From NCBI RefSeq assembly GCF_036032445.1, contig NZ_CP107932.1:2978501-3042500 (forward strand): a stretch of 64,000 bases of DNA. The letters are read 5' to 3'. A program made the translations under genes and the position numbers. The notes below the pieces were generated by a model that was not told where the DNA came from, ran no database searches, and worked only from the letters and a program-made list of their open reading frames with translations. Positions 1 through 9,599 of the stretch are shown one piece after another. Source of the stretch: Nocardia sp. NBC_00416 (GTDB lineage: Bacteria; Actinomycetota; Actinomycetes; Mycobacteriales; Mycobacteriaceae). Within the stretch, counting starts at the first letter, position 1. Each line of letters starts with the position of its first letter.

Positions 1-36
1 GCTGGGAGCCTGGCGGGCCGTGTGGCCCCTCGGGCA

Positions 37-386
37 GCAGGCTCGGCAACAAGGTCTGCCTGTACGGACGGGTCCGCGATGGTCCGGAAGGTCCGTCTGC
101 GACGCAACCGGGTGGCGCCGAGTCCAGCGAGGCACTTAATGGGTTGAGGCCCGTCCCGGCGTTCAGCCCTCGAAAGCGCATGAGGCGAAGCCTCGAGTCT
201 CGAGGGCTGAACGCCGGGACCAAGGGGGCCTCAACCCCGCGACGCCGCAGGCGGCGCCAATAAACACAGACCTTCACGAGCGGGCTCACCCCTCGCGTTG
301 ACGTGTGAGCCCGCTCCTCGTCTTCGCGAGCGGGTTCATCTCCTCGCCTCGGGGGTGAGCCCACTTCTCGCCTTGACGTGTGAGCC
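37..386. repeat. Left arm of a long inverted repeat
   Basis: This stretch is a near-identical reverse complement of about 33119-33467. Base 43 pairs with 33461 and the match runs with few mismatches through a large hairpin (145-233), a short GC hairpin (about 243-256), the word CCAATAAACACAG (257-269) and into degenerate copies of the 75-bp unit seen at the right arm. The arm lies between the end of whiA and whatever gene precedes the window. No coding frame in it can be supported. The two copies bracket about 33 kb in opposite orientation. Confidence 0.9.
145..233. repeat. Large imperfect palindrome in left repeat arm
   Basis: Arms of about 30 bases beginning TGAGGCCC and ending GGGCCTCA fold back on each other, sharing the core CCCGGCGTTCAGCC / GGCTGAACGCCGGG. 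The central 20-odd bases differ from the copy at 33272-33359 while the arms agree, as expected if the stem is the conserved part. It could form an RNA hairpin or a DNA cruciform; the role is unknown. Confidence 0.85.
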
Positions 387-433
387 CACCACTCACCTTC
401 ACAAGCCAGCCCACCACTCACCTTCACAAGCCA
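384..433. repeat. Two 25-bp tandem copies
   Basis: Two identical adjacent 25-base units starting GCCCACCACTCACC. The 25-base period is one third of the 75-base unit in the right-arm array, and the words resemble its parts, so this looks like a degenerate tail of the same array. Confidence 0.85.
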
Positions 434-560
434 GCCGTTGACCAGCACAAGCCGGACCGCAACGCGACTGCCGACCCTGCCGGATAACGCACCGGCGCCG
501 ACCTGACACCAGGCTTTATCCGACCGGACGACCACCGCGACCCGGCAGGCGCCGGTCAGC
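434..560. other. Gene-free DNA downstream of whiA
   Basis: Between the repeat tail and the whiA stop I see no supported gene. CCGGATAACG and CTTTATCCGACCGG near 479-527 contain opposed GGATAA/TTATCC words that could form a weak long-range stem after whiA, but there is no T-tract. Confidence 0.4.
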
Positions 561-1544
561 TCACGCGTCGTCCAGCAGTTCCGCCGTGACGGCCGACTCC
601 GTATCCGGTACGCCCAGTTCTTTCGCCCGCCGATCGGCCATCGAGAGCAACCGGCGGATCCGCCCGGCCACCGCGTCCTTGGTCATCGGTGGGTCGGCCA
701 GCTGGCCGAGCTCTTCCAGCGACGCCTGCCGGTGTTCGACCCGGAGTTTGCCCGCCGCCGCCAAATGGTCGGGCACGTCCTCGCCGAGCAGTTCCAGCGC
801 CCGTTCCACCCGGGCCGCGGCCGCGACGGCGGCGCGAGCGGATCGGCGCAGGTTGGCGTCGTCGAAGTTGGCGAGCCGGTTGGCGGTGGCGCGCACTTCG
901 CGGCGCATCCGCCGTTCTTCCCAGGTGAGCCGGGTGTCCTGGGCGCCCATCCGGGTGAGCAGGGCGCCGATGGCCTCGCCGTCGCGCACCACCACTCGAT
1001 CGGTGCCGCGCACTTCCCGGGCCTTCGCCGATATTCCCAGCCGCCGCGCCGCGCCCACCAGCGCCAGCGCGGCTTCCGGGCCGGGGCAACTCACCTCGAG
1101 CGCCGAGGAACGGCCGGGTTCGGTGAGCGACCCGTGTGCCAGGAAGGCGCCGCGCCAGGCGGCTTCCGCGTCGGCGACGGTGCCGCCGACGACCTGGGCG
1201 GGCAGTCCGCGCACCGGGCGCCCGCGCACGTCCAGCAGCCCGGTCTGGCGGGCGAGGGCCTCGCCCTCTTTCGCCACCCGGACCACGTACCGCGAGGATT
1301 TACGCAGGCCGCCGGCACTCAGTACGTGCACATCGGACCCGTATCCATAGAGTTCGAAGATCTCCCGCCGTAGCCGCCGGGCGATGGAACCCATATCGAC
1401 CTCGGCTTCGACGATCACCCGCCCACCGACGATATGGAGGCCGCCGGCGAAACGCAGCAGGGCGGACAGTTCGGCTTTGCGCGCACTCACCTGTGTTACG
1501 GCGAGCCGGCTCAGCTCGTCTTTCACTTCGGCTGTCATCGCCAC
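561..1544 (-). CDS. whiA: WhiA, DNA-binding regulator of sporulation/cell division
   Basis: WhiA combines a LAGLIDADG homing-endonuclease-like N-terminal fold with a C-terminal helix-turn-helix. In Streptomyces it activates sporulation-septation genes with WhiB; in non-sporulating actinobacteria it is conserved beside yvcK. The 327-residue length and N-terminus ([20 protein letters not shown], then [13 protein letters not shown]) are typical; the HTH lies at about residues 270-310 ([14 protein letters not shown]). The start is taken as GTG at 1542-1544 because AAGGAG sits 8 bases upstream; an ATG at 1536-1538 would be 14 bases away, though it forms an ATGA junction with the yvcK stop. Last gene of the rapZ-yvcK-whiA operon. 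Confidence 0.95.
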   Translation of the reverse strand: MAMTAEVKDELSRLAVTQVSARKAELSALLRFAGGLHIVGGRVIVEAEVDMGSIARRLRREIFELYGYGSDVHVLSAGGLRKSSRYVVRVAKEGEALARQTGLLDVRGRPVRGLPAQVVGGTVADAEAAWRGAFLAHGSLTEPGRSSALEVSCPGPEAALALVGAARRLGISAKAREVRGTDRVVVRDGEAIGALLTRMGAQDTRLTWEERRMRREVRATANRLANFDDANLRRSARAAVAAAARVERALELLGEDVPDHLAAAGKLRVEHRQASLEELGQLADPPMTKDAVAGRIRRLLSMADRRAKELGVPDTESAVTAELLDDA

Positions 1545-2611
1545 GAGACGTGCTCCTTTCCACCCAACCCGGACCGCACATCCTGACCCATGTGCCGTCC
1601 CTCGACTCGAAGCCCCGGCAACTGCGGCCGAGGCTCGTGGATCAGTTGATCCAGTGCGGCGGCGAGCTTTCCGGGGTCGTGCCGGTCCGTTCCCGCGTCG
1701 GCGACATCGGAAAACACTACTCGCGCCCGCAATTGCCCGGCAGCCCTGGCAACGTGTTCACGCTCTCGCCCCTCGGGCACGCTCCCGGAATCGACCAGAA
1801 CCTCGTCGACCGCGAAATCCGGTGCGTGCTGGGACAATACATGCAGATGCCGTTCGGCGGAGAAACCCGCCGTCTCACCGGGCTGCGCGGCGAGGTTCAG
1901 GATCAGCACCTTACGCGCCCGCGTCCGGACCAGCGCGTCGTGGAGGCCGGGCACCAGCAGATGCGGGATGACGCTGGTGAACCACGAACCCGGGCCGAGG
2001 ATCACCGCGTCCGCGTCGTCGATCGCCGCGGTCGACTCGGGGCAGGACGGCGGATCGGCCGGCAGCAACCGGACCCGGCGTACCTGACCGGGAGTCGTGG
2101 CCACCGCCACCTGGCCGCGGATGCAGCGGCTCACCCGGGGATCGGCCTCCAGCCCGGAGACGTCGGCTTCGATATCCAACGGGATCGTCGACATGGGCAG
2201 AACTCGGCCGCCGACCCCGAGCATCGCGCCCACCTGGTCGAGTGCGGCCACCGGGTCGCCGAGCACTTCGGTGAGCCCGGCCAGCAGCAGGTTGCCCACG
2301 GAGTGCCCGGCCAGCGCGCCGGTGCCGCCGAACCGGTGTTGCACGGTCCGGGTGAGCACCCCGTCGGCGTCGGCGGCCAGCGCCGCGAGCGCCATCCGCA
2401 GATCGCCGGGCGGCGGCACGCCCAGTTCGGCGCGTAACCGGCCGGAGGATCCGCCGTCGTCGGCGACCGTCACCACCGCGCTGATCCGGCGCGTGATCCG
2501 GCGTACCGCGGTGAGAGTGGCGTACAAGCCGTGCCCTCCGCCGAGTGCGACCACCGCGGGACCGCGGGGGCCGGTGGAGTCGTCGGGGTGGCCGGTATCG
2601 GTGTTCCTCAT
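1535..2611 (-). CDS. yvcK: YvcK/CofD-like gluconeogenesis factor
   Basis: Member of the CofD-like family that binds UDP-sugars and in Bacillus, Listeria and mycobacteria is needed for growth on gluconeogenic carbon and for envelope integrity; its exact biochemical act is not settled. The nucleotide-binding signatures are visible: GGGHG at residues 24-28, [13 protein letters not shown] at about 48-60 and PPPGDLR just after. The length, 358 residues, is usual. It overlaps rapZ upstream by four bases (ATGA) and runs about 10 bases into whiA, so the three genes are probably translationally coupled. Confidence 0.93.
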   Translation of the reverse strand: MRNTDTGHPDDSTGPRGPAVVALGGGHGLYATLTAVRRITRRISAVVTVADDGGSSGRLRAELGVPPPGDLRMALAALAADADGVLTRTVQHRFGGTGALAGHSVGNLLLAGLTEVLGDPVAALDQVGAMLGVGGRVLPMSTIPLDIEADVSGLEADPRVSRCIRGQVAVATTPGQVRRVRLLPADPPSCPESTAAIDDADAVILGPGSWFTSVIPHLLVPGLHDALVRTRARKVLILNLAAQPGETAGFSAERHLHVLSQHAPDFAVDEVLVDSGSVPEGREREHVARAAGQLRARVVFSDVADAGTDRHDPGKLAAALDQLIHEPRPQLPGLRVEGRHMGQDVRSGLGGKEHVSWR

Positions 2612-3552
2612 TCACGCCCCAGATCCCGGTGCAGTACCCGCACCGCGTCCACCGGACCGTCGGCGCCGGTATCGATCCGGCCGCCGGTGAGTTGGCCGAG
2701 TGCCTCGGCGATCGCGACGCTGCGATGTCTGCCTCCGGTGCAGCCGACTGCGACCGTCATGTAGCGCTTCCCCTCTTGGCGGTAACCCTGGGTGGTCAGT
2801 TCGATCAGGTGGTCGCAGGTCCGCAGATAGTCCTCGGCGCCCGGACGCGACAGCACATAGTCGCTGACCACTTCTTCCTGACCGGTGTGCTGCCGAAGTT
2901 CAGGTACCCAATGCGGATTGGGCAGGAAACGCACATCCAGCACCATGTCCGCGTCCAGCGGGACACCGTACTTGAATCCGAAGGATTGAACGGTCAACTG
3001 CAGTGCCGCTGGCGTGCCGCCGCCGTAGACCTCCTCCAGTTTCCGGTGCAACTGGTGGATCGAGAGCTCGGTGGTGTCGATGACCACATCCGCCGCGGCT
3101 TTCACCCCCGCGAGCCGGAGCCGTTCGGCGGCGATGCCCGCGGACAGGGTCCCGTCGGCGCTGTCGTTCTGCAGCGGGTGGCGCCGCCGGGCGAAACCGA
3201 AACGGCGGATCAGCACATCGTCGGAGGCCTCCAGGAACAGGATCCGGGTGGGGACCCCGCGGGCCCGCAGCGTTTCGGTGACCGCGGGCAGGTCGCCGGT
3301 GAAGAACCGGCTCCGGACATCCATGACGATCGCGAGCCGCCGGATGGGCGGATCCGCCGACGACCCGAGTTCCACCATGCGGGCGATCAGCTCGGGCGGC
3401 AGATTATCGGTGACGTACCAACCCAGATCCTCCAGGACCCGCGCGGCCGTCCCGCGACCCGCGCCGGACAGGCCGGTCACCATCACGACCTCGACCGGGG
3501 TGCCCGAGCCCGGTTCCACTTTCGTACTCTTGTTCGATTCGACGCGAGTCAT
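2608..3552 (-). CDS. rapZ: RapZ-family nucleotide-binding protein
   Basis: In E. coli RapZ is the RNase adapter that guides RNase E to the GlmZ small RNA; in actinobacteria the RNA role is unproven and the protein is annotated as RNase adapter or UPF0042. Residues 27-34 carry a P-loop, GLSGAGRG, with Arg in place of the usual Lys; from memory this is normal for actinobacterial members. The C-terminal domain keeps VAVGCTGGRHRSV, the signature tied to metabolite sensing and RNA binding. 314 residues. First gene of the rapZ-yvcK-whiA operon, preceded by a 159-base gap after uvrC. Confidence 0.93.
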   Translation of the reverse strand: MTRVESNKSTKVEPGSGTPVEVVMVTGLSGAGRGTAARVLEDLGWYVTDNLPPELIARMVELGSSADPPIRRLAIVMDVRSRFFTGDLPAVTETLRARGVPTRILFLEASDDVLIRRFGFARRRHPLQNDSADGTLSAGIAAERLRLAGVKAAADVVIDTTELSIHQLHRKLEEVYGGGTPAALQLTVQSFGFKYGVPLDADMVLDVRFLPNPHWVPELRQHTGQEEVVSDYVLSRPGAEDYLRTCDHLIELTTQGYRQEGKRYMTVAVGCTGGRHRSVAIAEALGQLTGGRIDTGADGPVDAVRVLHRDLGRE

Positions 3553-3625
3553 CTACCACCCGGATCTGTTCGGGAATGCGTTTCGGTCACACAGGTCCAA
3601 TTCCGCACCCCGGTTCCTGCCGCGC

Positions 3626-3655
3626 GGGTGCAGAAACACACAGGGTGCAGAAACA
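3626..3655. repeat. 17-bp-spaced direct repeat upstream of rapZ
   Basis: GGGTGCAGAAACA occurs twice (3626-3638 and 3643-3655), starts 17 bases apart, in the rapZ upstream region. On the rapZ strand the words read TGTTTCTGCACCC. A tandem regulator-binding site is possible; no regulator is known to me. Confidence 0.6.
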
Positions 3656-3662
3656 AACGTAC

Positions 3663-3680
3663 GTGACCGGCGCCGGTCAC
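3663..3680. terminator. Perfect 18-bp palindrome after uvrC
   Basis: GTGACCGGCGCCGGTCAC is perfectly self-complementary and lies about 32 bases past the uvrC stop. With no loop and no T-tract it could be a hairpin helping uvrC transcripts end, or a dimeric protein-binding site in front of rapZ. I cannot choose between these. Confidence 0.5.
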
Positions 3681-3711
3681 CGTGCAGTTGCGCCGAGCGC
3701 CGCGCCGGAGG

Positions 3712-5769
3712 CTATCGCTGCTGCAATGCGGCCAGCACGGCCTCCGCGGTCGCGCGGCCGATACCGGGGACCTCGGTGATCTCCTCGACGGTGGCCTCCT
3801 TCAACCGTGCCACCGAACCGAAATGGGTGACCAGCGCGGTGCGTCGCGTCTCGCCGAGACCGCGGACCGAATCCAGTGCGGAGGCCGTCATGCGGCGCGA
3901 CCGTTTGCTGCGGTGGAAGGTGATGGCGAACCGGTGCGCCTCGTCACGTACCCGCTGCAACAGGTAGAGGGCCTCACTGGTGCGGGGCAGCACCACCGGG
4001 TCGGGTTCGCCGGGGACCCACACCTCTTCCAGGCGTTTCGCCAGGCCCACGACGGCGATATCGGTGATCCCGTACTCCTCGAGCACCTCCGCCGCGGCCG
4101 CCACCTGCGGGGCCCCGCCGTCGACCACGTACAGATTCGGCGGGTAGGCGAACTTGCGCGGCCGGCCGGTCTTCGGGTCGATTCCGGGTCGGGTGACGAT
4201 CTCCACCTCCGATTCGTCCTCGACCACCGGGCCGGCGCCGCTGTCCACCGCTGGTGCGGTGAACTCCGGCTCGGTTCCCGCGAGATCGGCCGCTTCGACG
4301 GCGTCGCGTTCCCGGCGCAACCGCGCGAACCGGCGTCTGGTCACCTCTGCGATACTCGCGACATCGTCGGAGCGCCCGTCCCCGGCGGCTTCCCGGATCG
4401 CGTAGTGCCGGTAGTCGGATTTCTTGGGCAACCCGTCCTCGAACACCACCAGCGATGCCACCACGTCGGTGCCCTGTACATGGCTGATGTCCACACATTC
4501 GATCCGCAGCGGGGCGGTGTCCAGGTCCAGGGCGTCCTGGATGTCCTGCAGTGCCACCGAACGTGAGGTCAGGTCACCGGCGCGGCGGAGTTTGTGCTGC
4601 GCGAGCGCCTCCTTGGCGTTGCGTTCGACGGTTTCGGCGAGCGCCTTCTTGTCGCCGCGCTGCGGCACCCGCAGTCGCACGGTGCCGCCGCGCATCGTCG
4701 ACAGCCAGCGCTGGAGCTCATCGACATCGGCGGGCAGCTCCGGCACCAGCACCTCCCGCGGCACCACGGCCGTGGGTTGTTCCCCGGCGGTCTGCGCGGC
4801 CATCGCGGCCTGCTCCCCGTAGAACTGCGTGAGGAACTGTTCCACCAGCGCGGCCAGCTCACCGCCTGCTTCCGGGATATCGGCGGCGTCGCCGGATTTG
4901 TCCACCACCCAGCCGCGCTGGCCGCGCACCCGGCCGTCGCGCACATGGAAGATCTGCACCGCCACCTCGAGGTCGTCCCCGGCGAAGGCGATGACATCGG
5001 CGTCGGTGCCGTCGCCCAGTACGACAGCCTGCTTCTCCAGCGCCCGGCGCAGCGCCTGGGCATCGTCGCGGAGCCGGGCGGCGGTTTCGAAGTCGAGGTC
5101 CGCGGCGGCGGCCTGCATCCGGCGCTCCAGATCCTTCACCATTCGATCGGTGCGCCCGGCGAGGAAGTCACAGAAATCGTCGACGATCTGCCGGTGCTCG
5201 GCCGCGGAGACCCGGCCCACGCACGGGGCCGAGCATTTGTCGATATAGCCGAGCAGGCAGGGCCGGCCCATCTGGTTGTGCCGTTTGAAGACCCCGGCCG
5301 AGCAGGTGCGGGCGGGAAAGACCCGGAGCAGCAGATCGAGGGTCTCTCGGATGGCCCAGGCGTGGGCGTAGGGGCCGAAATAGCGGACCCCCTTCTTCCG
5401 GGCTCCCCGATAGACGAACAGCCGCGGATACTCCTCGTTCAGAGTGACCGCCAGCACGGGATAGGACTTGTCGTCCCGATAGCGGACGTTGAAGCGAGGG
5501 TCGAATTCCTTGATCCAGTTGTACTCCAGTTGCAGAGCTTCCACCTCGGTGGACACCACGGTCCATTCGACGCTCGCGGCGGTGGTGACCATCTGACGGG
5601 TCCGCGGATGCAGTGCGGCGATATCGGCGAAATACGAGTTGAGGCGATTGCGCAGGCTTTTCGCCTTACCGACGTAGATGACCCGGCCGTACGAGTCCCG
5701 GAACTTGTAGACACCGGGTTCGAGCGGAATTGTGCCGGGCTGCGGCCGGTACGTCGCGGGATCTGCCAC
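3712..5769 (-). CDS. uvrC: UvrABC system protein C (excinuclease subunit)
   Basis: UvrC makes both incisions in nucleotide excision repair, after UvrA and UvrB mark the lesion. Domains in order: N-terminal GIY-YIG nuclease ([23 protein letters not shown] at residues 20-42 carries the family pattern), Cys-rich linker ([11 protein letters not shown] ... [18 protein letters not shown]), a UVR motif, an RNase H-like second nuclease, and a C-terminal helix-hairpin-helix ([16 protein letters not shown]). An acidic insert of about 30 residues precedes [14 protein letters not shown] start; TACGCT six bases upstream suggests a leaderless transcript. Followed by rapZ, as in M. tuberculosis. Confidence 0.97.
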   Translation of the reverse strand: MADPATYRPQPGTIPLEPGVYKFRDSYGRVIYVGKAKSLRNRLNSYFADIAALHPRTRQMVTTAASVEWTVVSTEVEALQLEYNWIKEFDPRFNVRYRDDKSYPVLAVTLNEEYPRLFVYRGARKKGVRYFGPYAHAWAIRETLDLLLRVFPARTCSAGVFKRHNQMGRPCLLGYIDKCSAPCVGRVSAAEHRQIVDDFCDFLAGRTDRMVKDLERRMQAAAADLDFETAARLRDDAQALRRALEKQAVVLGDGTDADVIAFAGDDLEVAVQIFHVRDGRVRGQRGWVVDKSGDAADIPEAGGELAALVEQFLTQFYGEQAAMAAQTAGEQPTAVVPREVLVPELPADVDELQRWLSTMRGGTVRLRVPQRGDKKALAETVERNAKEALAQHKLRRAGDLTSRSVALQDIQDALDLDTAPLRIECVDISHVQGTDVVASLVVFEDGLPKKSDYRHYAIREAAGDGRSDDVASIAEVTRRRFARLRRERDAVEAADLAGTEPEFTAPAVDSGAGPVVEDESEVEIVTRPGIDPKTGRPRKFAYPPNLYVVDGGAPQVAAAAEVLEEYGITDIAVVGLAKRLEEVWVPGEPDPVVLPRTSEALYLLQRVRDEAHRFAITFHRSKRSRRMTASALDSVRGLGETRRTALVTHFGSVARLKEATVEEITEVPGIGRATAEAVLAALQQR

Positions 5770-5775
5770 ATATCC

Positions 5776-5781
5776 AGCGTA
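5776..5781 (-). promoter_or_regulatory. Candidate -10 (TACGCT), leaderless uvrC
   Basis: TACGCT fits the actinobacterial TANNNT -10 pattern and ends six bases before the uvrC GTG, which would place the transcript start at the start codon. No ribosome-binding site is seen upstream. Confidence 0.5.
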
Positions 5782-5864
5782 GTAGCGCCCTCGGACAGAC
5801 TCCGCCGCCGGTCGGGCGGGCCCTTCCCCCGGCGAGTTCGGCAGCCGCTGTCGCCGTCTCCCGC

Positions 5865-5870
5865 TAGAGT
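5865..5870 (+). promoter_or_regulatory. Candidate -10 (TAGAGT), leaderless ggt
   Basis: TAGAGT ends six bases before the ATG of the gamma-glutamyltransferase gene, with no Shine-Dalgarno sequence in between; the same arrangement as for uvrC, which diverges from this gene. Confidence 0.5.
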
Positions 5871-5876
5871 TCGAAT

Positions 5877-7829
5877 ATGCGCCCGATACAACGGATTCGG
5901 TACGTGCTGGCGGTGACGGCGCTGCTTCTGGCAGGCTCGCTCAGCGGATGTTCGGACGATACCGGGTCCGCGGGCCCGTGTACCCCGGTGCCGAACGGCA
6001 CACCCGTCACGGCCGCGCCGGGCGCCGGCTCGGCCGCCCCCACCTCGCGGGATCTGGCGACGAACCCGGAGATCGCGTCGGGCTACCGCAGCGAGATGAC
6101 GGCCGTGCACACCAGCGGCTATGCCGTGTCCACCGCCAACTCCCACGCGACCCGCGCCGCCTGCGAGGTGCTGCGCGCCGGAGGGACCGCGGCGGACGCG
6201 CTGGTCACGGCCCAGACCGTGCTAGGGCTGACCGAACCGCAGGCGTCGGGCCTGGGCGGCGGCGCGTTCCTGCTCTATTACGACGCGGAACACGAGACGC
6301 TGGACGCCTACGACGGCCGGGAGACCGCACCGGCCCGGGCGACGGAGAACTATCTGCGCTGGGTCAGCGATGCCGACCGCACCGAACCGCTGCCCGACAC
6401 CCGCGCCAGCGGACGCTCCATCGGTGTGCCGGGCGTGGTCCGGATGCTGGATCTCCTCCATTCCGAACACGGCCACGTGCAGTGGCGGGAGCTGTTCGAT
6501 TCCGCGGTGTCACTGGCCGACCGGGGTTTCGAGATCAGTCCCCGGCTGGCCGGGCAGATCGCGGACTCCGCCGCCGAACTGGCCCGGGATCCGGCCGCGG
6601 CCGAGTATTTTCTGAATCCGGACGGCTCGCCCAAGGCGGCGGGCACGGTGCTGACCAACCCTGCCCTGTCGAAAACCCTCAACACCGTGGCCACCGAGGG
6701 GGCCGAAGGGTTCTATACCGGCCCGATCGCCGAGGACATCGTGGCCGCGGCCGGCACGCGCAGCGGCGGCCGCACCCCGAGCCTGATGGAGGCCGCGGAT
6801 CTGGACTCCTATCGGGCGGTGAAACGGGCGCCGCTGTGCACGGGGTACCGGGCCCATGAGATCTGCGGGATGCCGGGGCCTTCTTCGGGCGGCATCGCGG
6901 TGGCGGCCACTCTCGGCATCCTCGAGAATTTCGATCTCCCCGCCCTGCCGCCCGCGCGCGTGGACCGCAACGGCGGTGTCCCGCAGGCCGCGGCGGCGCA
7001 TCTGATCGCCGAGGCCGAACGGCTCGCCTACGCCGACCGGGACAAGTACGTCGCCGACCCGGATTATGTTCCGCTGCCGGGTAACTCACCGGATACCCTG
7101 GTGAATCCGGAGTACCTGGACAAGCGGGCAGAGCTGATCGATCCGCACCGCAGCATGGGCACTGCGCAGCCCGGCGATTTCGGGCAGGCCCCGGTGGGCA
7201 TCGGACCGCAGACCCCGGAGCACGGCACCAGCCATATCTCCGTGGTCGACTCGTACGGAAACGCCGCCGCGATGACGACCACGGTGGAATCGGCGTTCGG
7301 CTCCTTCCATATGGTCGACGGATTCCTGTTGAACAATCAGCTCACCGATTTCGCCGCCGATCCGGTGGGCGCCGACGGGAAGCCCGTCGCCAACCGGATC
7401 GAGCCGGGTAAGCGGCCGCGCAGTTCCATGAGCCCGACCCTGGTGTTCGAGCGCGGTGACGATTCCGGACGCGGCCCGCTCACCCATGTGGTCGGCTCCC
7501 CCGGCGGGTCGGTGATCATCCAGTTCGTGGTGAAAACCCTTGTCGGGATGCTGGATTGGGGGCTCGACCCCCAGCAGGCGGTCTCCGCGCCGACCTTCGG
7601 CGCCGCGAACACACCGGTGACGGGCGTGGGCGGGGAACATCCGGCCATCGACGCGAGTGACGACGGGGCCCACGACCCGCTGGTCACCGGGCTGCGGGAA
7701 CGGGGCCACCAGGTCTCGGTCGCCCCGCAGACCAGCGGGCTGAGCGTACTGGGCCGCGACGGGGACAACGGCTGGATCGGCGGCGCCGATCCGCGCCGCG
7801 AGGGCGAGGTACTCGGCGATACCCGGTGA
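5877..7829 (+). CDS. ggt: Gamma-glutamyltransferase lipoprotein
   Basis: Family enzymes cleave or transfer the gamma-glutamyl group of glutathione and related compounds, and mature by self-cleavage in front of a catalytic Thr. Here the expected site is Thr451 in [11 protein letters not shown], giving a large subunit of about 450 and a small one of about 200 residues. The N-terminus is a lipoprotein signal: a hydrophobic stretch at residues 10-22 and a lipobox LSGC with the lipidated Cys at 25, so the enzyme acts on the outer face of the membrane. [14 protein letters not shown] and SPGGSVIIQ are further family signatures. 650 residues, complete. Converges with the next gene, overlapping the gap by nothing. 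Confidence 0.93.
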   Translation: MRPIQRIRYVLAVTALLLAGSLSGCSDDTGSAGPCTPVPNGTPVTAAPGAGSAAPTSRDLATNPEIASGYRSEMTAVHTSGYAVSTANSHATRAACEVLRAGGTAADALVTAQTVLGLTEPQASGLGGGAFLLYYDAEHETLDAYDGRETAPARATENYLRWVSDADRTEPLPDTRASGRSIGVPGVVRMLDLLHSEHGHVQWRELFDSAVSLADRGFEISPRLAGQIADSAAELARDPAAAEYFLNPDGSPKAAGTVLTNPALSKTLNTVATEGAEGFYTGPIAEDIVAAAGTRSGGRTPSLMEAADLDSYRAVKRAPLCTGYRAHEICGMPGPSSGGIAVAATLGILENFDLPALPPARVDRNGGVPQAAAAHLIAEAERLAYADRDKYVADPDYVPLPGNSPDTLVNPEYLDKRAELIDPHRSMGTAQPGDFGQAPVGIGPQTPEHGTSHISVVDSYGNAAAMTTTVESAFGSFHMVDGFLLNNQLTDFAADPVGADGKPVANRIEPGKRPRSSMSPTLVFERGDDSGRGPLTHVVGSPGGSVIIQFVVKTLVGMLDWGLDPQQAVSAPTFGAANTPVTGVGGEHPAIDASDDGAHDPLVTGLRERGHQVSVAPQTSGLSVLGRDGDNGWIGGADPRREGEVLGDTR

Positions 7830-7836
7830 GATTCGG

Positions 7837-8655
7837 TCAGCTCGGCATGGTCCCCAGCCACCGGCTGGTCAGATCGGTGACGACGCCGCCGCCGCGGTCG
7901 CTCAGGTGGATGTGGTCGACGAAGAAATCCATGCCGTGACTGTGGGCCACTTCGTCCCAGCTGCGCCGGAGCAGATAGTGCTGGGCGGCCGCCCGGAAGG
8001 CCAGTGGGAAGTTGAAGCCGAAGCGCGCCCCGGGGTTCCCGCGCGCCACCAGGAGGTCGGCGATGCGTTCGTGCAACGGCAGGTAGTCGACCCCTTCCCG
8101 GGCGGCGGTATCGGCGATGACCCGGTTGTAATCGGCCAGCCGGTGATTGACCTCGGCGTCGAGGTTCTCGCCGAGCGGCGGCAGCGACAGCAGCGCGACG
8201 TGCGCGGTGGTCTCGGAGGTGACGCGGTCCACAATCGCGCCGAGGTTTTCGCGATAGGTGTCGACCGCGACGCCGTTGCGGACGTCGTTGGTGCCGATCA
8301 GGACGAATACCGCGTCGGGACGGCAGGCCACTACATCGGTGTCGACCCGGTCCAGCAGGTCGGCACTGGTGTTTCCGTTGACGCCCGCGTTGACGAACCG
8401 GAATCGGTCGAACTCCTGCCGCGCCCGCAGCGCTCCCACCCAGTCCGCGCCGAGCGTCCCGGCGGTCATGCTGGCACCGGCCGCGACGACCACCGGCCCG
8501 GCGGGGCGATCGCCGCCGCAGGCCCGTGCGGGTGAATCGGCGGGTGACCGCACGAACGTGAGATAGCCGACCAGACCGGCTGCACCGAGGAGGCCGGCGA
8601 GGGTCAGGGATACCCCGATTGCGGCCTGTTTCTTGATGTTTCGCGGCTTCCTCAC
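7837..8655 (-). CDS. SGNH/GDSL-type hydrolase, membrane-anchored
   Basis: Esterase or acylhydrolase of the SGNH fold; substrate unknown. Block I is AAGASMTAG, with GAS in place of GDS and the nucleophile at about Ser62; block III is LIGTNDV and block V is VDHIHL, giving the Asp-His pair. Residues about 12-33 form one hydrophobic helix, so the catalytic part is probably outside the membrane. The GTG at 8653-8655 (VRKPRNIKK) is chosen because the charge pattern and helix follow directly and it forms a GTGA overlap with the stop of the small upstream frame. The frame stays open upstream but that part encodes nothing recognisable. 272 residues. Confidence 0.8.
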   Translation of the reverse strand: MRKPRNIKKQAAIGVSLTLAGLLGAAGLVGYLTFVRSPADSPARACGGDRPAGPVVVAAGASMTAGTLGADWVGALRARQEFDRFRFVNAGVNGNTSADLLDRVDTDVVACRPDAVFVLIGTNDVRNGVAVDTYRENLGAIVDRVTSETTAHVALLSLPPLGENLDAEVNHRLADYNRVIADTAAREGVDYLPLHERIADLLVARGNPGARFGFNFPLAFRAAAQHYLLRRSWDEVAHSHGMDFFVDHIHLSDRGGGVVTDLTSRWLGTMPS

Positions 8656-8834
8656 GAGCACACCACCGAGACCGAGTGACCGACGGCGGTCACGACCTCC
8701 AGGCGAGGGTGCTCCCGGGTCGTGAGCCCGGCCGGGTCGTACACCACCGCGGTGACGTGACGGCCGGCGGCCGCTACTCGGCGGGCCGCACCCCCTCCGG
8801 TACCGCCGGTCGCACCTGACACGCTGAGACGCAT
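8652..8834 (-). pseudogene. Truncated NAD(P)-binding (NmrA/SDR-like) protein, N-terminus only
   Basis: A 60-residue frame starting MRLSVSGATGGTGGGAARR carries the Rossmann dinucleotide motif GATGGTG and continues RHVTAVVYDPAGLTTREHPR, closely like the first 50 residues of NmrA-type NAD(P)H-binding oxidoreductases, then stops. Its front end is intact: GGAGG seven bases before the ATG and a TetR-type operator just upstream. A full-size member would be about 200-220 residues, so about three quarters are missing. The TGA overlaps the GTG of the SGNH hydrolase, so the remnant could now act as a coupling leader peptide for that gene. It could also be a real small protein; I favour deletion remnant. 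Confidence 0.65.
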
Positions 8835-8853
8835 TGCCGAACCTCCAGGTCAA

Positions 8854-8905
8854 AAATGGTTAGTAAACACTAACCACAGAATGCGCTAGTGTTCACTAAC
8901 GTGTC
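8854..8905. promoter_or_regulatory. Two TetR-type operators in divergent promoter region
   Basis: GGTTAGTAAACACTAACC (about 8858-8875) has perfect 7-base arms around AAAC. About 20 bases on, CTAGTGTTCACTAAC (8886-8900) has the same TTAGTGNNCACTA core. Both lie between the divergent tetR gene and the truncated oxidoreductase frame, so autoregulation and control of the leftward transcript are likely. The second site covers the furthest-upstream possible tetR start codon. Confidence 0.8.
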
Positions 8906-8930
8906 AAGCACACCGGCGAGGAGGACGGGC

Positions 8931-9506
8931 TTGAACACACGGGAGCGAATACTCGACGCGGCAGCCGAGATCCTGCGAACGCGCGGCGTCGTCCACGCCA
9001 CCACCAAAGAGATCGCGCGGGCCACGGGCGTTTCGGAGCCGACCCTGTACAAGCACTTCGGCGACAAGGAACAGCTACTGCTCGCCGTGCTACGGGAACG
9101 GCTGCCCGGTTTGTCGCGGGTCGACCTCGAGCCGGGGCGGGGCAGCGTCGAGGACAACCTGACCGGACTCGCCCACGCGGCGCTCGACTTCTACCAGCAG
9201 TCGATCCCCATGCTGGGTGCGCTGCTGGCCGATCCGCAACGGATGGCGGCACATCGCGTCGCGATGGACCGGCTCGGCGGGGGCCCGGACAAGGCGGTCA
9301 CGGTGGTCGCGGCCTACCTCCGGGCAGAACAAGCGCTCGGCCGAATCGCCGCCGGGGCGAACCCGCACGCGGTCGCGTCCCTGCTGATCGGGGCCTGCTT
9401 CCACGAAGCGTTCCTGCGTTACTACGCGCACGGCCCCGGTGCGAGCGCCGCCGACCACACCACCGCCCGGGATCTCACCCGCACGCTCGCCGCACCACTG
9501 CTGTGA
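8931..9506 (+). CDS. TetR-family transcriptional regulator
   Basis: The N-terminal helix-turn-helix is clear (TRERILDAAAEILR, then TKEIARATGVSEPTLYKHFGDKEQLL); the C-terminal ligand domain is unlike any I can assign. The start is placed at TTG 8931 because AGGAGG lies six bases before it; an in-frame GTG at 8889 lies inside the operator and has no ribosome-binding site. 191 residues. It diverges from the truncated Rossmann-fold frame and SGNH hydrolase, and the paired operators between them suggest it represses that transcript and itself. Confidence 0.88.
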   Translation: MNTRERILDAAAEILRTRGVVHATTKEIARATGVSEPTLYKHFGDKEQLLLAVLRERLPGLSRVDLEPGRGSVEDNLTGLAHAALDFYQQSIPMLGALLADPQRMAAHRVAMDRLGGGPDKAVTVVAAYLRAEQALGRIAAGANPHAVASLLIGACFHEAFLRYYAHGPGASAADHTTARDLTRTLAAPLL

Positions 9507-9599
9507 GTCGCACCTTCCCGAGTGGGCCGTATCCGTGCACTGCCATCGCGCGCCCGCGGCGTGTACTCGATGCGCACCGCCACCCGTTACGCGCCGGGT

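Noticed and set aside
1136..2437. Long plus-strand frame opposite whiA and yvcK
   Set aside because: Antisense shadow of two well-supported genes; no recognisable domain.
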